Positions 10,501-18,208 of a stretch of DNA of 54,229 nt are shown here, one piece after another (the stretch's first letter is position 1; each line of letters begins with the position of its first letter). A model generated the notes under the pieces. That model worked only from the letters and a program-made list of their open reading frames with translations, made no database searches and was not told where the DNA came from. The stretch comes from Candidatus Omnitrophota bacterium (GTDB lineage Bacteria > Hinthialibacterota > Hinthialibacteria > Hinthialibacterales > Hinthialibacteraceae). The stretch lies in contig JAFGTC010000267.1 of assembly GCA_016934335.1 (NCBI GenBank), forward strand, positions 64,010 to 118,238, given 5' to 3'. A program made the position numbers and the translations under genes.

Positions 10501-10870
10501 GCTGTCCCTCTTTATCCCAGACGCGAACTTTCCAATAACATTCCATTCTCGATTGCATGGGGGCGCCATTATAAACTAAATGAATGGATTGATTGGAATC
10601 AACTTTCCCCGAATCCCATAGATCGCCTTGGTTGTCATTCAGAAGATCGATGTCGCCGGCGACCAGGACGTGGTAAGCGGTTTGCTTTTGTCCTCGTTGA
10701 TCGGATTCCATCTTCCAACTCAGCCGCGGCGCAGTTTCATTAATTCCAACGGGATTTTTCAAATATTCGCAGCGTAAATCAGAAACAGTCATGGATGCTG
10801 CATGCGACGCCGCTCCTATGCAGCTGATCACGAGAATGGCGGATAAAAAGCGATAATGGATGCTAGGCAT
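7598..10870 (-). CDS. Secreted alpha-L-rhamnosidase, GH78
   Basis: This 1090-residue protein has a signal peptide (cleavage near SHAAS), then the bacterial rhamnosidase order: N-terminal Ig-like domain starting VSDLRCEYLKNPVGI, beta-sandwich domains, the six-hairpin catalytic barrel with CPQRDERQAWLGD near residue 675, GATTVWELWNGD near 960, and a C-terminal beta-sandwich. It hydrolyses terminal alpha-L-rhamnose from polysaccharides or glycosides. A region near residues 165-320 with WLSAGNP and FTLWMNG looks like an inserted carbohydrate-binding module, common in long GH78 proteins. AAGGAG lies nine bases before the ATG. Position after rhaB fits release of rhamnose for the cytoplasmic enzymes. 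Confidence 0.92.
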   Translation of the reverse strand: MPSIHYRFLSAILVISCIGAASHAASMTVSDLRCEYLKNPVGINETAPRLSWKMESDQRGQKQTAYHVLVAGDIDLLNDNQGDLWDSGKVDSNQSIHLVYNGAPMQSRMECYWKVRVWDKEGQPSDWSESAYWSMGLLNPSDWKAEWIGLDQENSEENLEQPNDIQQAHWIWLSAGNPAESAPVGNAYFRRVVHLDSVEKLRSAQGMFTADNSFTLWMNGREMGKGGNFKQLNQFDLKDVLKSGDNLVCVEAKNAGASANPAGLIGCIRLEFKDGKSQIISTDSNWKASDTENSQWLQADFDDSQWEKANAFGEYGINPWGEIQGPNVEALQRRLPARHLRKEFTLPKKVRKAFAYICGLGLFELQINGQKAGDHVLEPGLTEYEDRVFYETFDVTDLLKEGENALGVILGNGRYYAPRIEIPTFTKTYGFPKLLLQMHIEYEDGSSHVVMSGEDWKITTKGPIRANNEYDGEEYDARMEMPGWSEIGFDETDWRSVETVAAPEGVLRAPMTPPIRVTETLRPVGLSNPKPGMYIFDMGQNMVGWCRLKVKGPKGTSVKLRHAELLKEDGTLYLDNIRSAKVTDIYTLKGNGLEIYEPRFTYHGFRYVEMTGFPGEPTLSSLEGRVVHDDVEPAGAFLCSNPLLNQIRQNIYWGVRGNYRSFPTDCPQRDERQAWLGDRAAESKGEAYLFNIAPLYAKWMTDIDDAQKDNGSVPSVAPSYWPMFPDDVTWPSAFTITPSSLYTQYGDVRVLEKHYPGMKQWIDYMSRFLEDDIMPRDTYGDWCVPPESPELIHSQDPNRKTAKAVLGTTYFYKNLRLMSQYASILGKKDDARRFESKAQQIRQAFNEKFFDEEKCQYDNGSQTSYVLPLSFGMVPEPYKQKVFNHLIDKIVNETDEHIGTGLIGGQWLMRVLSDNGRADVAYTIASQKTYPSWGYMIEKGATTVWELWNGDTADPAMNSGNHVMLVGDLNIWMTEYLAGIQADPNEPAFKHIIMRPHPVGDLTSCQAHYDSMHGDIVSDWKIEDGRFVWKIEIPANTTATVFIPAKEDAQPTESGKSITDAPGVAFLKTDNGRAVCRIESGRYQFASQGW

Positions 10871-10964
10871 GATTCCGGCTCCTTCTAGGATTTTGTTTCA
10901 TATTAAGATTTGCTTGGGCGGGCTCAAAGAGAAGCGCAGTCCTTTATTTCTATTTGAACAATCT

Positions 10965-12455
10965 TTATGGATGGCTGAGCAATTGAGAAAATCGCTGTTT
11001 GGCTTCCATCCAGGATTCTGGATTCTGAGGTTCATATTGCTGCAGTTCGCAGGAGGCGCGCACAACAGATCGAATTTCCTCCAACGATCCAATTTCGCCG
11101 GACGTACGAGCTTGCACGAGCACATTGCCCAAAACCGTCGCTTCGATAGGGCCTGTCACGACCGGCTTGTTACAGGCGTCGGCGGTGAACTGGTTCAACA
11201 ATTGGTTCTGAGTGCCGCCTCCAACGATGTGTATGACTTCAATTTCGAAGCCAGTCAATTTTTCGACGGACTGAATCACTTCGTTGTATTTCAGCGCTAA
11301 ACTCTCGAGAGCGCAGCGTATGAATTGACCTTCCGTCTCCGGCGTAGGCTGATGGGTTTCCCGGCAGAATCCCGACATGGCTTCCGTCATATCGGCGGGA
11401 TTCAAAAAGCGTTGATCGTCGGGATTGAGCAGCGATCGAAAGGCCGGCTCTCGCTCTGCGCGTTGAATCAGTTCATCATATCCCATGCAATTTCCCCGCT
11501 GCTCGAACGCCAATTTACAGCGCTGAACCAGCCAGAGCCCCATGATGTTTTTCAATAAGCGATATGTGTCGTCAACGCCGCCTTCGTTGGTGAAATTCAA
11601 GTTTAATACATCTTTATTAAGATTGGCGGCGTTGATTTCAGCGCCGACCAGCGACCAGGTGCCCGAACTGATATACGCCCAGACCGGCTGTCCCGTTTTC
11701 TGGGTAGGGACGGCGGCGACGGCTGAACCAGTATCATGGGCGGCCGGCGCGACGACGTCTATGCGTCCCAGGCCGGTTTCTGCAGCGATCTCGCCGAGCA
11801 GCGATCCAACTTTCGCGCCCGGCGGAACGATTTCAGGGAATATGTGAGTCGGGATTTCGAATTGCTTCAAGAGGTCATAGGCCCAATTCTTTTTGGTTGG
11901 ATGCAGGCATTGCGAAGTTGTCGCTTCCGTGAATTCGCTTACTTTCGCGCCGGATAGACACCAATGGAAAAAATCAGGCATCATCAGCAGGCTGTCTGCG
12001 ACGGTATAAATCTCGGGCGTATTCTGCTGCGCCGCCAACAATTGATATAAGGTGTTGAGCTCCAAAAATTGCAGACCGGTCTCGGCGAAAATATCCTCTC
12101 GAGAAACGCGTTGAAACGCTTTATTCATCATGCCGCGGGTTCGGGCGTCTCGATAATGGAAAGGCTGCCCTATGATTTCGTTGTTTTGGGAAAGCAAGAC
12201 ATAATCGACGCCCCATGTGTCAACGCCCACCGAGGAGATGTCCCGGCCGTATTTTTGAGCGGCGCTTGCAAGGCCTTTTTTGATTTCCGACCATAATCCC
12301 AATACATCCCAGCGCAATGTTCCGCCTATTTGAACGGGGCCGTTAGGGAAGCGGCGCAGTTCTTCCAGGATGATTTTTTCGCCGTCAAAAAGCCCGGCCA
12401 TAACCCGGCCGCTTTCCGCTCCAAGATCGACTCCCAGGTAGCATCGATTCGACAT
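10965..12455 (-). CDS. rhaB: Rhamnulokinase RhaB
   Basis: This 496-residue FGGY-family kinase begins CYLGVDLGAESGRVM, the phosphate-binding motif of the RhaB branch, and carries AAHDTGSAVAAVP in the centre and IVGGGTQNQLLNQF near residue 395, the ATP-site motif. It phosphorylates L-rhamnulose to L-rhamnulose-1-phosphate in the cytoplasm. Start at 12455 is chosen because GGAG lies 11 bases upstream; an ATG at 12473 would add six residues but has no ribosome site. It lies in the same direction as rhaA, the permease and the GH78 gene. Confidence 0.95.
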   Translation of the reverse strand: MSNRCYLGVDLGAESGRVMAGLFDGEKIILEELRRFPNGPVQIGGTLRWDVLGLWSEIKKGLASAAQKYGRDISSVGVDTWGVDYVLLSQNNEIIGQPFHYRDARTRGMMNKAFQRVSREDIFAETGLQFLELNTLYQLLAAQQNTPEIYTVADSLLMMPDFFHWCLSGAKVSEFTEATTSQCLHPTKKNWAYDLLKQFEIPTHIFPEIVPPGAKVGSLLGEIAAETGLGRIDVVAPAAHDTGSAVAAVPTQKTGQPVWAYISSGTWSLVGAEINAANLNKDVLNLNFTNEGGVDDTYRLLKNIMGLWLVQRCKLAFEQRGNCMGYDELIQRAEREPAFRSLLNPDDQRFLNPADMTEAMSGFCRETHQPTPETEGQFIRCALESLALKYNEVIQSVEKLTGFEIEVIHIVGGGTQNQLLNQFTADACNKPVVTGPIEATVLGNVLVQARTSGEIGSLEEIRSVVRASCELQQYEPQNPESWMEAKQRFSQLLSHP

Positions 12456-12500
12456 GACTTTACTTTCTCCCATAGAACATTTTCTTTGCTGTAGACAAAG

Positions 12501-12531
12501 CCTAAGAGCCAGTTAATGAAAGGCTCTTAGG
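12501..12531 (-). terminator. Strong hairpin between small membrane gene and rhaB
   Basis: A perfect ten-base inverted repeat, CCTAAGAGCC and GGCTCTTAGG, surrounds an 11-base loop. On the transcribed minus strand it is followed by CTTTGTCT rather than a long T-run, so it may be a partial terminator, an mRNA-stabilising hairpin or a processing site that sets different levels of permease and kinase. Confidence 0.5.
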
Positions 12532-12561
12532 CGGATTGCGTCCAAAAACGTCGCGAGGTGG

Positions 12562-12738
12562 TCAGGATGGATTATTGTGATTCATCCACAAGGGCGTAAA
12601 AACAAACCAAACGATGGTAGAAAGCAGCATGAGCCATTTCACCATATTGAGGGACATCATTCCTCCACAATAGATCATGGAGGGAGCGATCGTTCCAATT
12701 AAAGCGAGCATTGAGATTATTTTAAAGAGTGTTTTCAT
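12562..12738 (-). CDS. 58-residue two-helix membrane protein paired with the permease
   Basis: This short gene encodes MKTLFKIISMLALIG onward, 58 residues with two hydrophobic helices (about 5-24 and 33-51) and a short NHNNPS tail. AAGGAG lies nine bases before the ATG, and the gene starts four bases after the permease stop, so translation is well supported. It is probably a small subunit of the permease. It is too short for many gene callers. No known family is recognised with certainty. Confidence 0.75.
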   Translation of the reverse strand: MKTLFKIISMLALIGTIAPSMIYCGGMMSLNMVKWLMLLSTIVWFVFTPLWMNHNNPS

Positions 12739-12742
12739 GACA

Positions 12743-14182
12743 TCACGCTCCTTCTACAGCCATGCTGGGATGCATTTTGGATTGGTACAACTTACTTAAA
12801 ACAATGTAGAGAATAGAGGCGGCGAACCAGCCGGGCAGACTGACGAAGAATATTTCCACTCCGACGTAAAGATTCAAGAACAGGCAAAATCCAAGAGTGA
12901 GAAAATAGGTCAAACCGGCGGCCCAATTGAAGGATGATCGGCTTAGTTCGGCGTAATAGCTCGCCAATCCAAATTTTCGAATCAGCCAGAAATCCACGAA
13001 TATAACCGCGCCCATGGGCATCAGGATCATTCCATAAATGGCGACAAAGTCGAGCAATTTCATGGCAATGGCGGGAAACATGCCCGCAACCGTGGCGATC
13101 AGCCCTGTTACTAATGTGACCTTGAAACGAGACGCTTTCGGAATAATGGCTTGAAACGCCAAACCGGCTCGGTAAATGGTCGGATTGGCCGTAGTCCATC
13201 CGGCGATGATGACGCAGATAAGACCTGCGATGCCGGCGGCGTCGTATGCCAGGGGGCCCGGGAGGACGTCCGTGTTGGACGGATCGCGGAACAGCTGCAG
13301 CGCGTAGAGAAGGGAAGCGGAAATCCAGGCGAAATAATGACCGACGTACATTCCCGAACCCGATGCGACGGCATACCAGGATTTTTTCGCGAATCGAAGT
13401 ACGCTCAGATCCGACATCCCGATATGCATGGCCATATTGCAGAACCATGCGAAGAAAGTAACATGCCAGAATGTAAATTTGGTCTGGCCGGTAAGAGGAT
13501 CGCCGCCTTTCCAGATTACTTCATTGGCTTTTGACCAAAAGTCGCCGAACGAAGTTACGCCCAGCTGGGGCAGAGCGACAAAACCGAATGCTAAAAAGAC
13601 CAAGACCATCCAAGGCGATGCAATGTTGGCGAATTTGGCGACGCTTTCATACCCGTAAGCGGCGACAATCGCAATGACGCTGCCTACGAGTAAAACGGTG
13701 AGTACCCATCCGATGCTGTTGGGATACAAATCGTTGAGACCAGGCATGGATATGTCGAATCCGATGCCCACGGCCGTCGCTGAGACGGTGACCATGGCGC
13801 CGGCCAAAAAGCAAAACATGATTCCATTGGCCAGGTTATAAATGATTACCAGGTTGCGTCCGCAGATTTTTTCCAGTTGGTAGTAAAGGGTAAGCCGGGC
13901 GCGCGTTGCGATGGGAGCGGTCATAAAAACCCAACTCATCACAGCCAGGAAATTGCCCAACAATAAACCGACGATCAAGTCGAAAGCGCTGACGCCCGAG
14001 GCCACAAAGAGCGGCCCAATCATTATTTCCGTTCCGGCGCAGTGTTCTCCCGCATACATCCCAATAAAACTTTTGAATCCGAGCAGGGATTTTTGAGGAA
14101 CCGGTTCCCGTTCATATTCGCCGCCCGTCTGCTGCGCCTCGATCGGCTCCTGATTTTGAGTCGATTCCATGTTTTCGCTCAT
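12743..14182 (-). CDS. NCS1-like (purine-cytosine permease type) transporter
   Basis: A 479-residue protein with a charged, Gln/Glu-rich N-terminus (1-35) and about 12 membrane helices. GFKSFIGMYAGEHCAGTEIM opens helix 1, and the spacing and GASGV-type motifs fit the nucleobase:cation symporter-1/APC fold. Family members carry nucleobases, allantoin or related solutes. Lying nine nt after rhaA and followed by a small partner and rhaB, it may carry rhamnose or a rhamnose-containing compound, but this is inferred from location only. GAGGTGAG precedes the ATG. Confidence 0.78.
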   Translation of the reverse strand: MSENMESTQNQEPIEAQQTGGEYEREPVPQKSLLGFKSFIGMYAGEHCAGTEIMIGPLFVASGVSAFDLIVGLLLGNFLAVMSWVFMTAPIATRARLTLYYQLEKICGRNLVIIYNLANGIMFCFLAGAMVTVSATAVGIGFDISMPGLNDLYPNSIGWVLTVLLVGSVIAIVAAYGYESVAKFANIASPWMVLVFLAFGFVALPQLGVTSFGDFWSKANEVIWKGGDPLTGQTKFTFWHVTFFAWFCNMAMHIGMSDLSVLRFAKKSWYAVASGSGMYVGHYFAWISASLLYALQLFRDPSNTDVLPGPLAYDAAGIAGLICVIIAGWTTANPTIYRAGLAFQAIIPKASRFKVTLVTGLIATVAGMFPAIAMKLLDFVAIYGMILMPMGAVIFVDFWLIRKFGLASYYAELSRSSFNWAAGLTYFLTLGFCLFLNLYVGVEIFFVSLPGWFAASILYIVLSKLYQSKMHPSMAVEGA

Positions 14183-14191
14183 AAGATTTTC

Positions 14192-15460
14192 TCACCTCGC
14201 TGATAGAACATCGTTTTCGTATTTCTTCACTTCATCAATCCAAGCCCGGTCGGCGGGAACATTGGACTTGAGGCAATAATAATTCCACACCGCACCATAC
14301 GGCAGTGTTTTCAACTCTTCCAGCATGGCCAGTCGCGAGGTGAAATCGCCTTCGTTTTCCAAACGGCGCAGCAGATCGGTAGGCTCCAGCAAAGCCATCA
14401 GCAGCGCTTTGATCATACAGCGCGTTCCGATGATCCAAGCTGCGATGCGGTTGATGCTGGCGTCGAAATAATCCAAGCCGATGTGAACGCGCTCCAGAAG
14501 ATCGCCGCGCACCAACTCCTGAGCCAGCGCCTCCAATTCATCCGAAAGTATCACCACGTGATCGCTGTCCCAGCGAATGCCGCGGCTGACATGCAGTAAA
14601 ATCTCGTCCAGCCACATCATGACCGCGGATATTTTTTCTGAAATCATTTCGGTCGGATGGAAATGACCGGTGTCCAAACAAAGCAGTTTTTTATTTTTGA
14701 TGGCGTATCCCATATAAAATTCATGAGATCCAACTACATAACTTTCCGAGCCGATGCCGAACAGCTTCGATTCGACGGAATCCAGATTATATAGGGGATC
14801 GATGTCTTCGGCGAAAATCGCATTCAGCGATTCGGCCAATCGCCGCCGGGGCGCTGTACGATCGATGGGGACGTCTTTATAACCATCCGGAATCCAAACA
14901 TTGGTAATGCAGGGAGTACCCAGGGCCTCGCCGATCGCGGCCCCGATTCGGCGGCATAAGACGCCGTGCTCGATCCAAAACTTTCGAATCGCTTTATCGG
15001 GGTGCGCCAGCGTGAAGCCGTCATCCGCCTTGGGATGGGAAAAGAAGGTGGGATTGAAGTCAATGCCCATCTGATTCTGTTTCGCCCAATCGATCCAATT
15101 TTGGAAATGCTCCGGCTCCAACTCGTTGCGATCCGCCTTGATTTCGCCGGTTTCCGCATAGCACGCGTGCAGATTCAAGCGATGGCGCCCGGGGATCAGA
15201 GACAACGCTTTATCCAGATCCATGCGCAGCTCGTCAGGCGTTCGCGCTTTGCCAGGATAGCAGCCGGTCACTGCCAAGCCGCCTCCCAGTTCCTCGCCCG
15301 CATTCTCAAATCCGCCTACATCGTCGCCCTGCCAGCAGTGCAGTGATATAGCGATTCCCGCCAATCGTTCGATGGCTCGATTGACATCAACGCCGATCTC
15401 AGCGTATTGTTCTTGAGCGATTTTATAGTTCGCTTCGATTGTTTGGGTATGATTCGACAT
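14192..15460 (-). CDS. rhaA: L-rhamnose isomerase RhaA
   Basis: This 422-residue protein matches classical RhaA in length (E. coli, 419) and sequence: [13 protein letters not shown] near residue 40, [12 protein letters not shown] near 130, [10 protein letters not shown] near 180 and [10 protein letters not shown] near 265, where His and Asp bind the metal ions. It converts L-rhamnose to L-rhamnulose in the cytoplasm. Start at 15460 is supported by GGGAAG five bases upstream; a longer frame begins with TTG at 15505 but lacks a site. It precedes the permease by nine nt. Confidence 0.95.
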   Translation of the reverse strand: MSNHTQTIEANYKIAQEQYAEIGVDVNRAIERLAGIAISLHCWQGDDVGGFENAGEELGGGLAVTGCYPGKARTPDELRMDLDKALSLIPGRHRLNLHACYAETGEIKADRNELEPEHFQNWIDWAKQNQMGIDFNPTFFSHPKADDGFTLAHPDKAIRKFWIEHGVLCRRIGAAIGEALGTPCITNVWIPDGYKDVPIDRTAPRRRLAESLNAIFAEDIDPLYNLDSVESKLFGIGSESYVVGSHEFYMGYAIKNKKLLCLDTGHFHPTEMISEKISAVMMWLDEILLHVSRGIRWDSDHVVILSDELEALAQELVRGDLLERVHIGLDYFDASINRIAAWIIGTRCMIKALLMALLEPTDLLRRLENEGDFTSRLAMLEELKTLPYGAVWNYYCLKSNVPADRAWIDEVKKYENDVLSAR

Positions 15461-15476
15461 GATTACTTCCCATTCG

Positions 15477-15505
15477 ATTAGACTTTTTTGGTATTGCTCA
15501 ATCAA
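15477..15505 (-). promoter_or_regulatory. Possible rhaA promoter
   Basis: On the minus strand TTGATT (15505-15500), a 17-base spacer and TCTAAT (15482-15477) resemble a housekeeping promoter. A transcript would start near 15470, right at the rhaA ribosome site, which is unusually short. It sits in the 140-nt gap between the URO-D-like gene and rhaA. Confidence 0.3.
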
Positions 15506-15600
15506 TTCAATCGCGTGTAAATAAAGCGGCTTAGCCGAAAATTAGCACGTTATTACCAATAGATCGAGGCCTATACAGGATAGATTGGGCGCGCCGATTC

Positions 15601-16776
15601 TTAAAGGAAGGGCGAAGTATGTCTGGCATCTTTTTCCTGAATCCATTTTCCTAATCGGATGACCTGGTCGATGCTTCCTTCCGGAGAAAGGATGTCGCCG
15701 ATGTTCAGAATCATGCGACCTTGGCTTGCTTGCTCTATGGTTTCGGCCCACTGGAAAATTTCCTCGTCGGGGCGATGAGTCATGAACAGAGATGATGGAA
15801 TGCCGCAGTACGCATAAAGGCGGCTTCCCAAAAAATGGCTCAATCGATCTACGCCATAGTTGCTCATGGGCGCAGGCGTGCATCCATCCAGCAAATCGAT
15901 TTCTGTTTGAGGAAAAAGGGGGAGCAGGCCGCGGATGTTACCATCAACATGAGTGGATGCTATTTTTCCGGCTTTGTGAAGAATCGAGCATGCTTCCTGA
16001 TAAATCGGCATGCAATATTTTTTGAAAAGCGGTGGAGCGATCAGGTGTTCATCCGCATGGTCGCTGATGATGACGATGCGGGCATGCGTTTCGGCGGCGG
16101 CTCGAATGGTTTCCAAAAACGGCTCTCTTAAGCCGTCGAGAAAATGTTCAACGGCTTGCGTCTCGTCATGCAGAGCATAGATCCCCTTAAAGAGACCCAT
16201 GGCATCGTGAATAAACGCACCGAAAGGAGAACGGCCGACGGGGATGTCGACTACTCCGAAATCGCCTAACGCATCCAAGGCTTTCTGGATTCGATCTCCC
16301 CGAACCAAGGAAAAGGTGTGTTGAGCCGCCCAACGTAGTATATCCAGGTCGTGAATCGTTTTGGCGAAATGTTCGGTAATGCAAAAACTGCCGTCCGCCG
16401 CTTGGGTTCGAATCTGGCGCAGCTCGCCCAACGGCGTTGACAGGCGGGTGATTTCCAAGCGGCCTTCGAGGCGCACTGTTTGTTGGCAGCCGTCTCTTTC
16501 CAGATCGCGCCATTCATATAGATGGATGGGGCATCCCCAGTTAAAACGGCGATAAAAATCCAAAAGCGTCCAATCGTGAAACAGAGCGGGCATGTCGCGG
16601 CTGCCTTGATGAAAAGGATCTTCGTCATAAATAATCTGCCCCGGTTCGTATCTCTGCGGTTCGCCGATCGGCGTCCGTCTTGCTTTATACCAATCCGTAA
16701 TATCGGGGAAAAACAAAATGCGCCCTTGATGCTTTCCATTCAGCCATTGAAAAAAACGCTCTCGTAAAGTCGGCAT
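15601..16776 (-). CDS. Uroporphyrinogen-decarboxylase-fold protein, non-haem subfamily
   Basis: A 391-residue protein with the URO-D/corrinoid-methyltransferase TIM-barrel pattern: RFFQWLNGK at the start, ISDHADEHL near residue 235, HVDGNIRGLLPLF near 275 and a C-terminal NIGDILSPEGSIDQV. The key haem-pathway arginines at the N-terminus are not in their usual context, so true uroporphyrinogen decarboxylation is unlikely. Such proteins are abundant beside sugar and methyl-group genes in this type of genome; the reaction is unknown. It follows the oxidoreductase by 13 nt, so the two are probably co-transcribed. Confidence 0.78.
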   Translation of the reverse strand: MPTLRERFFQWLNGKHQGRILFFPDITDWYKARRTPIGEPQRYEPGQIIYDEDPFHQGSRDMPALFHDWTLLDFYRRFNWGCPIHLYEWRDLERDGCQQTVRLEGRLEITRLSTPLGELRQIRTQAADGSFCITEHFAKTIHDLDILRWAAQHTFSLVRGDRIQKALDALGDFGVVDIPVGRSPFGAFIHDAMGLFKGIYALHDETQAVEHFLDGLREPFLETIRAAAETHARIVIISDHADEHLIAPPLFKKYCMPIYQEACSILHKAGKIASTHVDGNIRGLLPLFPQTEIDLLDGCTPAPMSNYGVDRLSHFLGSRLYAYCGIPSSLFMTHRPDEEIFQWAETIEQASQGRMILNIGDILSPEGSIDQVIRLGKWIQEKDARHTSPFL

Positions 16777-16789
16777 GATCCGTTAGGAA

Positions 16790-18079
16790 TTATTTTTTTT
16801 CTGATTTTTCAAGGTCTTGATTGACTTGCTTAATGAATGTCGGGATATGAAACATGCGATTCGTCTTGCGCGATCTTTCCGCTGCAAAAACGATAAGATG
16901 ACTCTCGCAGGATTGCTTGGCGGAGGCGATGACTTGATCGGGCCGCCCGCGGCGGACGAGATCGATGAAATCATGAATCATCAATGTATCCCCTCCGCCG
17001 TGGAGGTCGTCGGGACCGCCGGTGTGGATAATTTCCTGACGGCCGTCGTCATAATAGTTCACTTCCAACTCGCGCTTTTCCAGGAAGCCTCGAATCGTCG
17101 CCTGGCTGCAGGAAATTCGCAGCGTACGCACATTATCATGCGAATGCCCATGCATATTGAAGCCCGTTGTCATTCCATCGTCGTATTCAAAGGTTGTAAT
17201 CTGGTGATCGACGATCGTGTTGTCGCAGCGATAAACGCATCGGCCATACGGACCTTCTCGCAACGCCTGCAGGCGTCCTTCATACGATAAATCCGATGAG
17301 ATCGTATTGATCGGCCAGTCGATATTGTCGCCTAGATACATTCGTATGGCGGAATACGGGCAGGAGGATTCGATCGGGCAGCCGTCCGTACAGCGCTGAG
17401 GGATGTCTTCTCCTGCGTTGTCCGAGGTGAAATGCATTTGGGATCCGAAAGATGAGACGCGCGCAGGCAGTTTTTGCGCCAGCCAATACAGGATATCGAT
17501 GTCGTGGCAGGATTTTGACAGCAAGCCGGGGCTGCTTCGTTCTTCGTTGCTCCAGTTCCCTCGTACGAAGCTATGGGCGTAATGCCAGTACGCGATGTTC
17601 TCGTTGTGCATGATGCTGACGACGTCGCCTACATCCGGCGACTCGAGAATTTTTTTCAAACGAACAAAAAAAGGATTGTATCGAAGAGAATGGCAGAGTT
17701 GTACAATTTTGCCGGTCTCTTCGACTTTCCTCATGAGTTGGACGCAGGAGCAGGCATCCGTCGCCATGGGTTTTTCCAGCAAAATATGATAGCCCGCGTC
17801 AAGCGCTTTCATGGTGGAGGGAAAGTGATCGAGGTCCATCGTAGCGTTGATCAGAATTTCCGCCGTTTGGGGGCGCTCCAAAAGTTCTTCCCAGGAGGAA
17901 AACGCATTTTGGGCAGGGATGGAATGCTCTTCGACGAAGCGCTTCCGTCGAACGGGATCGGGCTCCGCCACGCCGACAAAGCGCAAGTTGTTCGGAAAGG
18001 ATTTAGCGTATCCTCCAAACGTGCAAAATCCTCGCATCCCCGCTCCCAGCAAAACGGCGTCAACAGGTTGAATAGACAT
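16790..18079 (-). CDS. Gfo/Idh/MocA-family oxidoreductase
   Basis: A 429-residue NAD(P)-dependent protein with a Rossmann start, VLLGAGMRGFCTFGGYAK, the family EKPMATDA motif near residue 98, and a C-terminal alpha/beta domain. A Cys-rich insert near residues 222-240 (RCTDGCPIESSCPY) is not standard and may bind metal or stabilise the fold. It probably oxidises or epimerises a sugar or cyclitol. GAGGAG lies upstream of the ATG. It is first in the rhamnose block and divergent from the plus-strand URO-D-like gene. Confidence 0.88.
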   Translation of the reverse strand: MSIQPVDAVLLGAGMRGFCTFGGYAKSFPNNLRFVGVAEPDPVRRKRFVEEHSIPAQNAFSSWEELLERPQTAEILINATMDLDHFPSTMKALDAGYHILLEKPMATDACSCVQLMRKVEETGKIVQLCHSLRYNPFFVRLKKILESPDVGDVVSIMHNENIAYWHYAHSFVRGNWSNEERSSPGLLSKSCHDIDILYWLAQKLPARVSSFGSQMHFTSDNAGEDIPQRCTDGCPIESSCPYSAIRMYLGDNIDWPINTISSDLSYEGRLQALREGPYGRCVYRCDNTIVDHQITTFEYDDGMTTGFNMHGHSHDNVRTLRISCSQATIRGFLEKRELEVNYYDDGRQEIIHTGGPDDLHGGGDTLMIHDFIDLVRRGRPDQVIASAKQSCESHLIVFAAERSRKTNRMFHIPTFIKQVNQDLEKSEKK

Positions 18080-18139
18080 TCGAGTTTCTCCTCATCGATT
18101 TATTGCTGTGATCCAATCTTCTTTCAAGTAGACAACATC

Positions 18140-18155
18140 TGTGCATTTGTGCATG
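18140..18155. repeat. Tandem eight-base repeat in divergent promoter region
   Basis: TGTGCATT and TGTGCATG lie head to tail in the 129-nt gap between divergent genes at 18079 and 18209. Direct repeats here could bind an AraC-type activator. On the minus strand a weak promoter, TTGAAA-17-AATAAA, can be drawn closer to the oxidoreductase start. Both are tentative. Confidence 0.3.
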
Positions 18156-18208
18156 ATAAAGGAAGTGATTCATTCACCGCAACCGAAGTCGATGGAAATG
18201 AGCAAAAA

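Noticed and set aside
17573-18208. N-terminal extension of the plus-strand URO-D-like gene
   Set aside because: It is antisense to the oxidoreductase, has no family match and the ATG at 18209 begins conserved sequence.
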